Shown: positions 30,501-37,998 of the stretch, piece by piece
Position numbering within the stretch: position 1 is the stretch's first letter
Layout of the letters: each line of letters opens with the position of its first letter
Assembly (NCBI RefSeq): GCF_018308945.1
Contig: NZ_CP070501.1
Coordinates: forward strand, 1,116,001-1,180,000
Reading direction: 5' to 3'
DNA from: Agrococcus sp. Marseille-Q4369
Lineage (GTDB): Bacteria; Actinomycetota; Actinomycetes; Actinomycetales; Microbacteriaceae
Length of the DNA stretch: 64,000 bases
Notes under the pieces: generated by a model
What the model saw: only the letters and a program-made list of their open reading frames with translations
Database searches by the model: none
What the model was told of the DNA's origin: nothing
Position numbers and translations under genes: made by a program

Positions 30501-31455
30501 GCGGCGATTCGCCGGGCAGGCGCGCACGCAGGTCGCGAAGGTCGCCGTGAAGGTGACGAGCGACCTCGAGCGCGACGAGGTCGCGGGCTTCGACACCGAC
30601 CTGCCCGAGCACATCGACGTGCGGCAGGGCGGCAACACGGTGCGCGCCTACCCGGGCTACGCGGTGACGGGCAAGGGCACGGTCGGCATCCGGCTCGCGT
30701 CGACGCGCGAGGCGCAGCAGCGCGATCAGCGGGCGGCGGTGCGGCAGCTGCTGCTGCGGCAGGTGCCGAGCCCCGCGCCCTACGTGCAGTCGAACCTCAC
30801 GAGCGCCGAGAAGCTCGCGCTCGGCGCCTCGCCCTACCCCTCGACCGACCGGCTCTTCGACGACCTCATGCTCGCGATCATCGACGCCGAGCTCGGCGCG
30901 CGGCCGCCCGCGACGGTCGCCGAGTTCCAGGCGCTCCGCGCGCGGGTCGCCGACGGGCTCGTCGACCGCATGTTCGCGCTCGCGAGCCAGGTGGCGCGCA
31001 TCCTCACGAGCGCCCGGCTCGCCGATCGCGCGATCCGCGACGGCGCGAGCCTCGCCCACATGGCGGCGCTCGCCGATGCGCGCGCGAACCTCGAGCAGCT
31101 CGTCTTCGACGGCTTCGTGAGCCGCACCGGGCTCGAGCGGCTCGGCCGGCTCGAGGTCTACGTGCGCGCGATCGAGCACCGCGTGAAGCGGCTGCCCGAG
31201 ACCGCCAACCGCGACCGCGCGTGGATGACCGAGGTCGAGCAAGCGACGGCCCTCTACACGGCGGCGGGCGGCACGCTGCCGCTGCCGCCCTCGGTGACGG
31301 ATGCGGTGGCGGGCGCCGACGAGACCGGCAAGGCCGAGCGGCTGGTCACCGCACGTTGGCTGCTGGAGGAGCTGCGCGTGAGCCTCTTCGCGCAGCAGCT
31401 CGGCACCGCCGGACCCGTCAGCCTCCAGCGCGTGAAGAAGGCGCTCGCGGCGTGA
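27529..31455 (+). CDS. hrpA: ATP-dependent RNA helicase HrpA
   Basis: 1308 residues, matching the usual HrpA length of about 1300. Walker A GATGSGKTT (32-40), DEAH box IIIDEAHERS (126-129), motif III VTSAT, motif VI NQRSGRAGRVAPG, then HA2 and OB-fold regions and the C-terminal DUF3418 block (ELFIRHALVEGEW, SYRFEPGAADDGLTVHVPL). GTG at 27529 was chosen because homology begins RIEYPAELPVSDARDEI and GGGAGA lies upstream. A non-conserved insert of about 40 residues around 552-592 contains two perfect DNA hairpins. Confidence 0.95.
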   Translation: MRIEYPAELPVSDARDEIMAAIRDHQVVIVAGATGSGKTTQLPKMCLELGRTRIGHTQPRRLAARTIAERIAEELGTELGQEVGYKVRFTDQVSADTRVKVMTDGILLAEMHRDKDLKAYDTIIIDEAHERSLTIDFLIGYLQRLLPRRPDLKVIVTSATIDPESFSRHFGGAPIIEVSGRTFPVDIRYRPLVAEAQRVGAQDADDDGEPDEPAADLDPIEGIEAALKEIARDDSGDVLVFFPSEADIRDAQDQLQGKLGPTTEILPLYGRLSAADQHRVFERSTRAGIRRRVVLATNVAETSLTVPGIRHVIDTGTARISRYSARSKVQRLPIEAISQASANQRSGRAGRVAPGIAIRLYSEEDFDRRPEFTDPEILRTNLAAVILQAASLGLGPLEEFPFLQPPDPRGIKDGRDLLRELGAISRKGDITRVGRELARLPVDPRFGRMALAGREADVAHEVIAIVAGLTIQDPRERPLERREEADRMHARFVDPKSDFITLLALWRYLQEQQATLSGNQFRKLCKAEHLSFLRVREWQDVVRQLTRALGLKREVLSDLPRPASADARPGRRGSADPSAKPDAQTARPVAVDADAVHKALLSGLLGRIGRLDEAQKAQHPRPGEPGSKRRMRPRPEYVGARGARFQIFPGSGLAKNPPRAVMAAELVETSRLFARTVASVDLAWAEPLAGDLAKRQVSEPHWERKQGATVAFEKVTLFGVTIVERRRVQYARFDPEHARELFIRHALVEGEWDSPQDFDRKNRELRREIERLEERQRRRDLLVGDEAVFEFFDARIPADVVSTRSFEGWWRKAREETPDLLTMTRRDLTGEEPQVDSRAFPTKWQHGEQRLRLSYRFEPGAADDGLTVHVPLAVLPRLSPEGFDWLVPGMREELLTAMIKSLPKHVRKHVVPAGDWARGMLAELPDEPAGGERAKSLSEVLAARISRTAYVQAAATDVDWGRIPDHLKPTFAVEDARGRRLGQDKDLEALKRRFAGQARTQVAKVAVKVTSDLERDEVAGFDTDLPEHIDVRQGGNTVRAYPGYAVTGKGTVGIRLASTREAQQRDQRAAVRQLLLRQVPSPAPYVQSNLTSAEKLALGASPYPSTDRLFDDLMLAIIDAELGARPPATVAEFQALRARVADGLVDRMFALASQVARILTSARLADRAIRDGASLAHMAALADARANLEQLVFDGFVSRTGLERLGRLEVYVRAIEHRVKRLPETANRDRAWMTEVEQATALYTAAGGTLPLPPSVTDAVAGADETGKAERLVTARWLLEELRVSLFAQQLGTAGPVSLQRVKKALAA
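29184..29244. repeat. Two adjacent perfect hairpins inside hrpA
   Basis: Hairpin 1: arms GCGGGAGGTCC (29184-29194) and GGACCTCCCGC (29199-29209) with loop TTTC. Hairpin 2: arms CCGACGCCCG (29222-29231) and CGGGCGTCGG (29235-29244). Both are in frame and encode part of a linker (EVLSDLPRPASADARPGRRG) that the HrpA family lacks. Confidence 0.65.
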
Positions 31456-31486
31456 TCCCCGCCCGCACGGCGTAGGTTGGGATGCG

Positions 31487-31834
31487 ATGACCTCCGACCG
31501 CTACGGCCCCACCTTCCAGCGCAACGCGCTCGCGCCCGGCATCCTGCTGGCCGTCGTGCTCGTCGTCGCGCTGCTGCTGCTCGAGAGCGAGTGGTACGGC
31601 ACGCTCCGCTTCGTCATCTCGGTGCTGGCGCTCATCATCGGCTGGTTCGCGCTGCAGGCGAAGCACTGGTGGTGGGTCCCGGTGTTCCTCGTCATCGCGA
31701 TCGCTTGGAACCCGGTCATCCCGTTCGATCTGGCTGGCCAGGCGTGGGCGCTCGCGCACATGGCCGCCGTGCTGCTCTCGCTCGTCGCCGGCGTGCTCAT
31801 CAAGAGCCCGCGCGTCGGCGACGGCAAGAGCTGA
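31487..31834 (+). CDS. Small membrane protein (DUF6804-like)
   Basis: 115 residues with about four hydrophobic segments (GILLAVVLVVALLLL, FVISVLALIIGWFAL, WVPVFLVIAIAWNPVIPF and LAHMAAVLLSLVAGVLI). The central WNPVIPF motif resembles DUF6804. A TAGGTT box lies 8 bases before the ATG. Function unknown. Confidence 0.6.
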   Translation: MTSDRYGPTFQRNALAPGILLAVVLVVALLLLESEWYGTLRFVISVLALIIGWFALQAKHWWWVPVFLVIAIAWNPVIPFDLAGQAWALAHMAAVLLSLVAGVLIKSPRVGDGKS

Positions 31835-31868
31835 GCTCGACGGCGCCCCCGCCCGCGCGGCGTTCGGC

Positions 31869-32069
31869 TCAGGCGCTCTGCTTCGCGAGCTCGACGATCC
31901 ACGGCTCCGTCTCGATGCCGCGGATCTCGTCGGCCACGATGCGCGCCCGCGCCGCAGCGATGCGCTCCGCTTGCGACACGACCCGCCCGGTGATCCGCGA
32001 GCGGTAGACCGTCCGGCGCGGCGCCGACGCCGTCTCGCCGGAGGCTTCCTCGGCACCCTCTTCAGCCAT
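31869..32069 (-). CDS. Small charged protein, unknown function
   Basis: 66 residues: acidic N-terminus MAEEGAEEASGETASAP, then a basic strand RRTVYRSRITGRVVSQAERI and a helical end. The segment RRTVYRSRITGRVVS resembles small actinobacterial proteins seen next to membrane proteins, but none is characterised. The start lies in an ATGATG that overlaps the upstream gene's stop; AGGAGG sits 5 bases before the second ATG. Translation is likely coupled to the gene at 32069-32440. Confidence 0.6.
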   Translation of the reverse strand: MAEEGAEEASGETASAPRRTVYRSRITGRVVSQAERIAAARARIVADEIRGIETEPWIVELAKQSA

Positions 32070-32440
32070 CATCGCCTCCTGCTCCCATTGTGCCTCGCTC
32101 CGGCGGAGGCTCCGTCGCGGGCGACCTGCGTGAGCGCCCATTCCGCCCTCGCCCACCACTGCTCCTTCCGCCGCTGCCGCTCGAGCTGCCGCCGGTCCTC
32201 CTCCGCCTGCCGCCGGGTGGAGCGCGCGCCGTACGCGGCGGCCGCGAACGCGATGAGCGCGGCCGCGACCGCCGCAGCGCCGCCGAAGCCGGCCGAGGTG
32301 AGGAACGTCGACCACGCGAGCGCGTCGCCGAGCAGCGCGACCGAGAGCGCACCGACGATGAGGCCGACGATGACGCCGAGCGCCGCCGACAGCACGGCGA
32401 GCGCCCGCCGGTCACCCAGCTCGTCCGCCCTCCTCGCCAT
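32069..32440 (-). CDS. Small membrane protein with coiled-coil tail
   Basis: 123 residues. Two hydrophobic segments (ALAVLSAALGVIVGLIVGAL and FGGAAAVAAALIAFAAAAYG) are followed by a basic/acidic helix (RRQAEEDRRQLERQRRKEQW) likely to form a coiled coil. It is divergent from the MFS gene at 32597. Family not recognised. Confidence 0.6.
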   Translation of the reverse strand: MARRADELGDRRALAVLSAALGVIVGLIVGALSVALLGDALAWSTFLTSAGFGGAAAVAAALIAFAAAAYGARSTRRQAEEDRRQLERQRRKEQWWARAEWALTQVARDGASAGARHNGSRRR

Positions 32441-32596
32441 GCGCGGATCGTACGCGGCGAGCGCCCGACCGCACCACGGGAGATCGCGACCCTGTGGAGG
32501 AGCGCGCGCTGCAGCATCCGCCCCCCGACCCCGAGCGGCGAGACACCGCACTCCGGCATGCACGGCCGCAGACCGCTTCCCTCCTAGGCTGTCCTG

Positions 32597-33799
32597 GTGC
32601 GTCTATACGGTGAGGTGCTGAGGGTCCCGGGGCTCGCGCGCATCATGCTCGCGCAGCTCATCGCGCGCTTCCCGGCCGGCATGTACTCGCTCGGCATCCT
32701 CATGCACATGGAGCAGCAGCACGGCTCCTACACGGCAGCCGGTCTCGTGCTCGCGGCCTTCTCGGTCGGCATGGCGGCCGCCGGTCCGTTCGTCTCGCGC
32801 CTGATGAGCCGCTTCGGCACCGTCGGGGTGCTGCTGACGACCACCGTCGTCTCGATCGCGGCGCTCACGTCGATCGCGATCTTCGACCTGCCGCTCTGGG
32901 CGGATGTGCTCGCCGGCATCGTCGCTGGCGCCGCGATGCCGCCCGTCGTGCCGACGGTGCGCACGCTCTACCCGCGCATGGTGCAGCAGCGGCTGCTCGC
33001 GCCCCTCTTCTCGTTCGACGCGGCGCTGCAGGAGATCATCTGGGTCTTCGGCCCGGTGCTGCTGACGATGCTCGTCTCGTTCCTCGGCACCGGCACGGCG
33101 ATGCTCGTCACGATCGCGATCCAGCTGGTCGGCGGGCTCTTCTTCCTGCTCTCGCCGGAGGTGCGGCGCCTGCGCATCCCGCCGACGACCCGCAAGCTCG
33201 GCCGCGTGCTGCGCAAGCCCCCGGTGCTCCTGTCTGTGATCGTCTCGTCGATGTTCATCGGCGGCTTCGCGGCCGTGGAGGCGGGCGTGGTCGCGACGTT
33301 CGATCACGGCTCGCTCGAAGCGGGCATCGTGCTCGGCGTCTCGGCGCTCGGCTCGCTCGTCGGCGGCTTCGCGCTCGGAACGCGAGCGATCACGCCGTGG
33401 TCGGTCGCGATCCGGCTCGGGATCGTGCTGCTCGGCATGGCGATCGCGCTGCCGATGACCGATGTCGTCGGGCTCTCGATCGCCCTCTTCATCGCTGGCA
33501 TCGGCACCGCCCCCGCGCTCGCCGCCTTCTCGGCGATCGTCGCCGGCACCGTGAAGTTCGCCGACACCCCTGAGGCCTACGCCTGGATCGGCACCGGCCA
33601 GCTGCTCGGCGCCGCGCTCGGCTCGGCGATCGCGGGCGTCGCGATCGACGCGAACGGCGGCGTCGGCGGCGTCTGTGTCGCGGTCGTCATGGTCGCCATC
33701 GCGGCGGCGATCGCGGCGATCTTCCGCCGCCATCAGCCCGACCTGCGGCAGGGCATCGGCGAGCCGCCCGACACGGCACCGGTCGAGCTGCCCCGCTGA
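32597..33799 (+). CDS. Major facilitator superfamily transporter
   Basis: 400 residues, 12 predicted helices in two halves. It starts MRLYGEVLRVPGLARIMLAQLIARFPAGMYSLG and has the MFS loop SRLMSRFGTVGVLL between helices 2 and 3. The GTG start lies 6 bases after a TAGGCT box (leaderless). Substrate unknown. The last 153 bp (33647-33799, encoding the final helix and tail) recur with 4 mismatches at 34899-35051 beyond the DUF3800 gene, so this gene is the host of an insertion. Confidence 0.9.
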   Translation: MRLYGEVLRVPGLARIMLAQLIARFPAGMYSLGILMHMEQQHGSYTAAGLVLAAFSVGMAAAGPFVSRLMSRFGTVGVLLTTTVVSIAALTSIAIFDLPLWADVLAGIVAGAAMPPVVPTVRTLYPRMVQQRLLAPLFSFDAALQEIIWVFGPVLLTMLVSFLGTGTAMLVTIAIQLVGGLFFLLSPEVRRLRIPPTTRKLGRVLRKPPVLLSVIVSSMFIGGFAAVEAGVVATFDHGSLEAGIVLGVSALGSLVGGFALGTRAITPWSVAIRLGIVLLGMAIALPMTDVVGLSIALFIAGIGTAPALAAFSAIVAGTVKFADTPEAYAWIGTGQLLGAALGSAIAGVAIDANGGVGGVCVAVVMVAIAAAIAAIFRRHQPDLRQGIGEPPDTAPVELPR

Positions 33800-33823
33800 G
33801 CGAGGCACCACGCCGGTGACCGG

Positions 33824-34735
33824 TCACATCCCGGGCTGTCGACGTTTCTGGGCGCCAGCGCGGAGCTTCCGAAGCGCCGCGTCAGGGATGCTCGATCCGA
33901 GGAGCTGACCGTCCGGAGTCGGATGGAGCGGACGCTCGGAGCGGAAGACTTCCGAGTGGTTGAGGTCCGGCACCGACCGCTTCCACAGTCGAAGCTTGGA
34001 CTCGCGCGTGAATGAGCCGCGCACTGCGTCGACGGCCTTAGGTCCGGTCACCCAACGGTAGGGCGAGTCGCGGATCTGGAACTCGATGGCGCGCGTCACG
34101 CAGGCGGAGACCCAGTCGGCGAACTGGATGTTCGCGCTCAGGACGCTGTCGACGTGCATCGGGGGCTCGATGATGCGGCGCATCTCCGGATGACTGCTCG
34201 CGCGCCCGAGGATGTGTGCGTACATGTTCGGCACTCTCTCGGACCGCTGATTCTCATTGATCTGGTCGATCATGACCATGAGGTTTGAGCCGTCCTGCGA
34301 CTCCGAGTGCCTCGCTAGTCGGTTGAGCGTCTCTTGCATCGCAGCGGTCTCGCGCTGCGCGGTGTCCAAACGCGTCTGCGCAGGGGTGCCGATGGGCTTC
34401 TCGTCCGCATAGTAGAAGAGGCTTCCGCCCAAGGCGCGAAGCGTCCGAACCAGGCCGTTGAACACTCGGATCTGCTGCGGGAACTTGGCCATCGTGTCTG
34501 GCCTGAAGATCGAGGACCCCTTGCGCTCCCACTGGCCGGGATTGGCTGCGCGCTCGATCTCTGTCTTGAAGACGCGCCGCTTCTCCTCGGTGAAGGCAGT
34601 GCCGAACCGACGTGCGTTGGTCTCGGGGATGACGAAGCCTGCGTAACCGAACGCTGGACTCGTGTTGAAGCGGGCGTGGTCTCGTGCAACGAACGCACCG
34701 GGCTCACCGATCTCATCGATGTAGGCCAGCAGCAC
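33824..34735 (-). CDS. DUF3800 domain protein (insert cargo)
   Basis: About 303 residues. It begins LLAYIDEIGEPGAF, the conserved first-strand Asp-Glu motif of DUF3800, a family with an RNase-H-like fold and suspected nuclease role often found in mobile or defence contexts. Later it has FNGLVRTLRALGGSLFYYADE, VMIDQINENQRS and an Asp-rich region (IQFADWVSACVTRAIEFQ). The start is uncertain: GTG 34735 best fits the family; GTG 34750 and 34783 are alternatives and none has a clear ribosome site. GC is low for the window (58% at 34201-34260). It is flanked by the MFS 3'-end direct repeats. Confidence 0.8.
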   Translation of the reverse strand: MLLAYIDEIGEPGAFVARDHARFNTSPAFGYAGFVIPETNARRFGTAFTEEKRRVFKTEIERAANPGQWERKGSSIFRPDTMAKFPQQIRVFNGLVRTLRALGGSLFYYADEKPIGTPAQTRLDTAQRETAAMQETLNRLARHSESQDGSNLMVMIDQINENQRSERVPNMYAHILGRASSHPEMRRIIEPPMHVDSVLSANIQFADWVSACVTRAIEFQIRDSPYRWVTGPKAVDAVRGSFTRESKLRLWKRSVPDLNHSEVFRSERPLHPTPDGQLLGSSIPDAALRKLRAGAQKRRQPGM

Positions 34736-34769
34736 ACCGAGATTGTGCACCGAACCGCTGACGCAACGC

Positions 34770-34798
34770 AGAAACCCACGCACAGGGCGTGGGCTTCT
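34770..34798. promoter_or_regulatory. Hairpin upstream of the DUF3800 gene
   Basis: Arms AGAAACCCACGC and GCGTGGGCTTCT pair at 11 of 12 positions around a 5-base loop. It lies in or next to the 5' leader of the DUF3800 gene and overlaps the GTG at 34783. It may act in attenuation or as a boundary structure of the insert. Confidence 0.35.
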
Positions 34799-34895
34799 CG
34801 AATCGGCGCGCCGGAGACTTTCTCACTCCTCGCTACCGCCTTCAAGAATAGTCGCCCCGGCTTCGGGCGGCAATCGGCTGCGCTCCCGAGGGTGG

Positions 34896-35051
34896 ATGGA
34901 CGCGAACGGCGGCGTCGGCGGCGTCTGGGTCGCCGTCGTCATGGTCGCCATCGCGGCGTCGATCGCGGCGATCTTCCGCCGCCACCAGCCCGACCTGCGG
35001 CAGGGCATCGGCGAGCCGCCCGACACGGCACCGGTCGAGCTGCCCCGCTGA
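34896..35051 (+). pseudogene. 3'-end remnant of the MFS transporter gene
   Basis: Encodes MDANGGVGGVWVAVVMVAIA and on to the same DTAPVELPR stop as the MFS gene at 32597-33799. Over 153 bp (34899-35051 against 33647-33799) there are 4 mismatches. No promoter or 5' part exists. It marks the far edge of the DUF3800 insertion. Confidence 0.9.
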
Positions 35052-35118
35052 CCCGACCCCCCGCACTCTCCCCCGCGCGACGGACGACGCCGCGCACCCC
35101 GCCTGCGATGATCGACGC

Positions 35119-35943
35119 GTGCCCCATTCCCTCGAGCTCAACGACGGCAGCACGCTGCCCGCGCTCGGCTTCGGGCTCTACAAGGTGCCGCCGGCCGAGA
35201 CGGCCGACGTCGTCGCCGCGGGCCTCGCCGCCGGCTACCGGCTCATCGACGGGGCCGAGCTCTACGGCAACGAGCGCGAGCTCGGCGAGGCACTGCGGCG
35301 AGCGGATGCGTCGGGTCTCGACCGCGAAGACCTCACGGTCACGAGCAAGTTCTGGGGCGAGGCGTCGCAGGAGCCCGCCGCAGTGCGCGCCGCGTTCGAC
35401 GCGAGCGAGCGGGCGCTCGGCCGGATCGACGTCTACATGATCCACTGGCCCAGGCCGGCCCGCGACCGCTACGTCGACGTCTGGCGCACGCTCGTGGAGC
35501 TGCAGGCCGAGGGACGCGTGCGCACGATCGGCGTCAGCAACTTCACCGAGGAGCACCTCCGCCGCATCATCGGCGAGACGGGCGTCACCCCGGCGATCAA
35601 CCAGGTCGAGTCGCACCCGTGGCTGCCGCAGCGCGAGCTCCGTGAGGCGCACGCAGCGATGGGGATCGTCACCCAGGCGTGGAGTCCGCTCGGCCGCGCC
35701 CGGGTGCTCGAGGACCCGGCCATCGAGCGCATCGCCGCCGCGCACGGCGTGACGCCCGCGCAGGCGATCATCCGCTGGCACCTGCAGACCGGTGGTGCCC
35801 TCGTGCCGAAGTCGACGCATCCGCATCGCTTGCAGGAGAACCTCGACGTCGACGGCTTCAGCCTCAGCGACGCCGACCTCGCCGCGATCGCGGCGCTCGA
35901 GACCGGCGAGCGCACCGGCACGCACCCCGACGACCGCAACTAG
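35119..35943 (+). CDS. Aldo/keto reductase
   Basis: 274 residues, same family as the gene at 6198. Tetrad visible: Asp and Tyr in LIDGAELYGNE, Lys in VTSKFWG and His in MIHWPRP; GVSNF and VPKSTHPHRLQEN follow. The GTG start begins PHSLELNDGSTLPALGFGLYKV. Before the DUF3800 insertion it would have followed the MFS gene directly. Substrate unknown. Confidence 0.9.
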   Translation: MPHSLELNDGSTLPALGFGLYKVPPAETADVVAAGLAAGYRLIDGAELYGNERELGEALRRADASGLDREDLTVTSKFWGEASQEPAAVRAAFDASERALGRIDVYMIHWPRPARDRYVDVWRTLVELQAEGRVRTIGVSNFTEEHLRRIIGETGVTPAINQVESHPWLPQRELREAHAAMGIVTQAWSPLGRARVLEDPAIERIAAAHGVTPAQAIIRWHLQTGGALVPKSTHPHRLQENLDVDGFSLSDADLAAIAALETGERTGTHPDDRN

Positions 35944-35978
35944 CGACACGACACGACACGACACGACACGACACGAGA
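35944..35978. repeat. CGACA pentanucleotide tandem repeat
   Basis: Six perfect CGACA units (35944-35973) and one imperfect unit fill the 45-base gap between the aldo/keto reductase stop and the TetR ATG at 35989. Being outside the reading frames, changes in unit number would alter promoter or ribosome-site spacing. Confidence 0.85.
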
Positions 35979-35988
35979 CGCGACACCC

Positions 35989-36960
35989 ATGACGAGCATC
36001 GGCAGCCACGACGATTCCCCGCAGCTCCCGCACGCGCATGCCCTCACGTGGGGCGTCGCCGCGCTCCCGCACCGCGGCCCGAAGCGCGAGCTCAGCACCG
36101 AGCGCATCGTCGAGGCCGCGATCGAGATCGCCGACGCCGACGGGCTCGAGGCGGTCAGCATGGGCAAGGTCGCGGCGGCCGTCGGCGTCGCGCCGATGTC
36201 GCTCTACCGCTACGTCACCGGCAAGGACGACCTGCTGCTGCTCATGTTCGACGCCGCGAGCGAGGTGACGGTGCCGAGCACGGGCGGCACGTGGCGCGAG
36301 CGGGTGAAGCAGTGGGCGCTGTTCGTGCGCGCGACCTACGAGGCGCATCCGTGGCTCGCCGACATCCCGCCGAGCTCGACGCCCACGACCCCCAACCGGC
36401 TCGCGCTCATCGAGGCGGGCCTCGTCGCGCTCGAGGACGTGCCCGCGCCCGACCGCATGAAGCTGCCGACGCTGCTGCTGCTGCTCGGCTACATCGCCCT
36501 CTACTCGCGCGCCTCGAGCAACGCCGACGTCGACGACGCGATCCTGCATGCGCTGCCCGAGCTCGTCACCGACGAGCGCTTCCCGCTGCTCGCGCCGGCG
36601 GTGCGGGAGGGCATCTTCGCCGCGCCCGAGACCGACCCGGGCCGCGGCTTCGGCTTCGGCCTCTCGCGCATCCTCGACGGCATCGAGCGCTGGGTCGAGC
36701 GCAACGAGCCCGACGACGACTTCGAGCGCATGCCCGCGGCGATCGTCGCCGACAAGCAGGTGCGGGAGGCGGCGAAGGCGGTCGCGGAGGCGCGCGAGCA
36801 GCTGCGGCGCGCGGAGTCGAAGGCGGCGTATGCGGTGACGAAGGCGACCGAGCGGCTGCGGGCGGTCGAGGCCAAGACCGAGGCCGCCGAGGCGAAGGCC
36901 GCCGCGAAGGCCGACGCGAGGGCGGCGAAGGCGGAGGCGAAGCGCTCGAAGCGCGATTGA
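35989..36960 (+). CDS. TetR family transcriptional regulator
   Basis: 323 residues. The HTH starts near residue 35 (LSTERIVEAAIEIADADGLEAVSMGKVAAAVGVAPMSLYRYV, given in pieces), with GKVAAAVGVAPMSLYRYVTG as recognition region. The C-terminal ligand domain belongs to the large actinobacterial type (WALFVRATYEAHPWLADIPP). The final 60 residues are a Lys/Ala/Glu-rich coiled tail (AEAKAAAKADARAAKAEAKR). No ribosome site is obvious because the tandem repeat precedes the ATG. Confidence 0.88.
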   Translation: MTSIGSHDDSPQLPHAHALTWGVAALPHRGPKRELSTERIVEAAIEIADADGLEAVSMGKVAAAVGVAPMSLYRYVTGKDDLLLLMFDAASEVTVPSTGGTWRERVKQWALFVRATYEAHPWLADIPPSSTPTTPNRLALIEAGLVALEDVPAPDRMKLPTLLLLLGYIALYSRASSNADVDDAILHALPELVTDERFPLLAPAVREGIFAAPETDPGRGFGFGLSRILDGIERWVERNEPDDDFERMPAAIVADKQVREAAKAVAEAREQLRRAESKAAYAVTKATERLRAVEAKTEAAEAKAAAKADARAAKAEAKRSKRD

Positions 36961-37052
36961 CCCGTCGCTCGGCCCGCGCATCGGAAGCGCAGCCTGGAGA
37001 CTGCTCGCGCACCGTGCCAGAATGTCGGAGTACGCCGACATCGGAGGGACGA

Positions 37053-37541
37053 ATGCTCGACAGCAAGAGTCTTGGCATGCGTCTCCGCGCGCTGCGAACC
37101 AGTCGAGGCCTCTCCCAGCGCGAGCTCGCACAGCGCGCCGGCATCGCTCGCTCGAGCATCATCGACCTCGAGCAGGGCAAGCAGACGCTCGAGCTCCGCA
37201 CGCTCATCGCCGCGCTGAACGCGCTCCGTCACGACGTCGATCTCGTCTCGGATGTGCGTCCGTCCGAGATCCTCGCGGAACGAAAGCAAGACATCCTGCA
37301 GGCCGCAGCCGCGCACCGCATCAGCGATGTACGCGTCTTCGGGTCCACGGCGCGCGGCGACGACGATCGCGAGAGCGACATCGACCTCCTCGTCCACACC
37401 CCCGACGACATGCACCCGGGCGAGCTCGCCGCGTTCGAGGCCGAGATCGAGCGTCTGACCGGGATCGACGTCGACGTGCTGTCCGACAAGCTCGCGGGCG
37501 CGAAGTACGACGAGATCCGCGCGTCGGCGGTACCGCTGTGA
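37053..37541 (+). CDS. XRE HTH fused to minimal nucleotidyltransferase (MNT/MntA-like antitoxin)
   Basis: 162 residues. Residues 1-65 are an XRE/HipB-like HTH (LRALRTSRGLSQRELAQRAG, then IARSSIIDLEQGKQTLELRT). Residues 85-162 are an MNT domain with the GSx10DxD site (GSTARGDDDRESDIDLL) and a third carboxylate candidate in GIDVDVLSD. MntA antitoxins AMPylate their HepT partner; the extra HTH could supply operon repression. GGAGGG precedes the ATG. It overlaps the HepT gene by 4 bases. Confidence 0.88.
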   Translation: MLDSKSLGMRLRALRTSRGLSQRELAQRAGIARSSIIDLEQGKQTLELRTLIAALNALRHDVDLVSDVRPSEILAERKQDILQAAAAHRISDVRVFGSTARGDDDRESDIDLLVHTPDDMHPGELAAFEAEIERLTGIDVDVLSDKLAGAKYDEIRASAVPL

Positions 37542-37918
37542 ATCGAGAGGCGCGCGAACGAGGCCGACGAAGCGCCGCGGTGCGGGCCGCTGCATGCGAG
37601 CGGATCATCGCTGCCATCGACGACATCGAGACCGTGATCCGAGGCCAGACGCAGGCGGACTTCTTCGCGGAGGACTTCGATGCGCGCACTCGGCGCAAGG
37701 CCTGCGAGCTCGACGTCGTCAGGATCGCGAACGATGTCGCCGAAGCCGGGATCGAGGACGACCTGCCCACGCTCGCCCGGGACGGGCTGAGGAAGCAGCG
37801 GTCGATCGCGGCGCACTCGTACGTCGCGATGGACCCCGACATGCTGTGGCGTGGCCTGCACGGCCTCGACGAGGTGAAGCGCGCAGCCGAGGCCGCGCTG
37901 AGGGCACTCGGCGCGTAG
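37538..37918 (+). CDS. HepT-like HEPN ribonuclease toxin
   Basis: 126 residues, all helical. It carries the full toxin signature R-x4-H-x-Y as RSIAAHSY, the site where HEPN RNases cleave and where MntA AMPylates the Tyr in characterised pairs. It also has ERIIAAIDDIETVIRGQT at the first helix. The GTG start overlaps the antitoxin stop (GTGA), so the two are coupled. Confidence 0.88.
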   Translation: MNREARERGRRSAAVRAAACERIIAAIDDIETVIRGQTQADFFAEDFDARTRRKACELDVVRIANDVAEAGIEDDLPTLARDGLRKQRSIAAHSYVAMDPDMLWRGLHGLDEVKRAAEAALRALGA

Positions 37919-37998
37919 TCGCGCATCGAGACTCCAGACGCCCAACTCACGAGAAAGGTTGGGCTGTGCTTCTCGCGCCAGCGAAGCACGCTGGAAGC

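Noticed and set aside
27529-31455. hrpA and the helicase at 22039-23844 as parts of a defence island
   Set aside because: HrpA is a normal chromosomal RNA helicase, and the other helicase has no nuclease, methylase or other defence partner next to it.
34770-34798. Hairpin beside the DUF3800 gene as a CRISPR-like repeat or tRNA arm
   Set aside because: Single copy, no cloverleaf partners and no spacer series.
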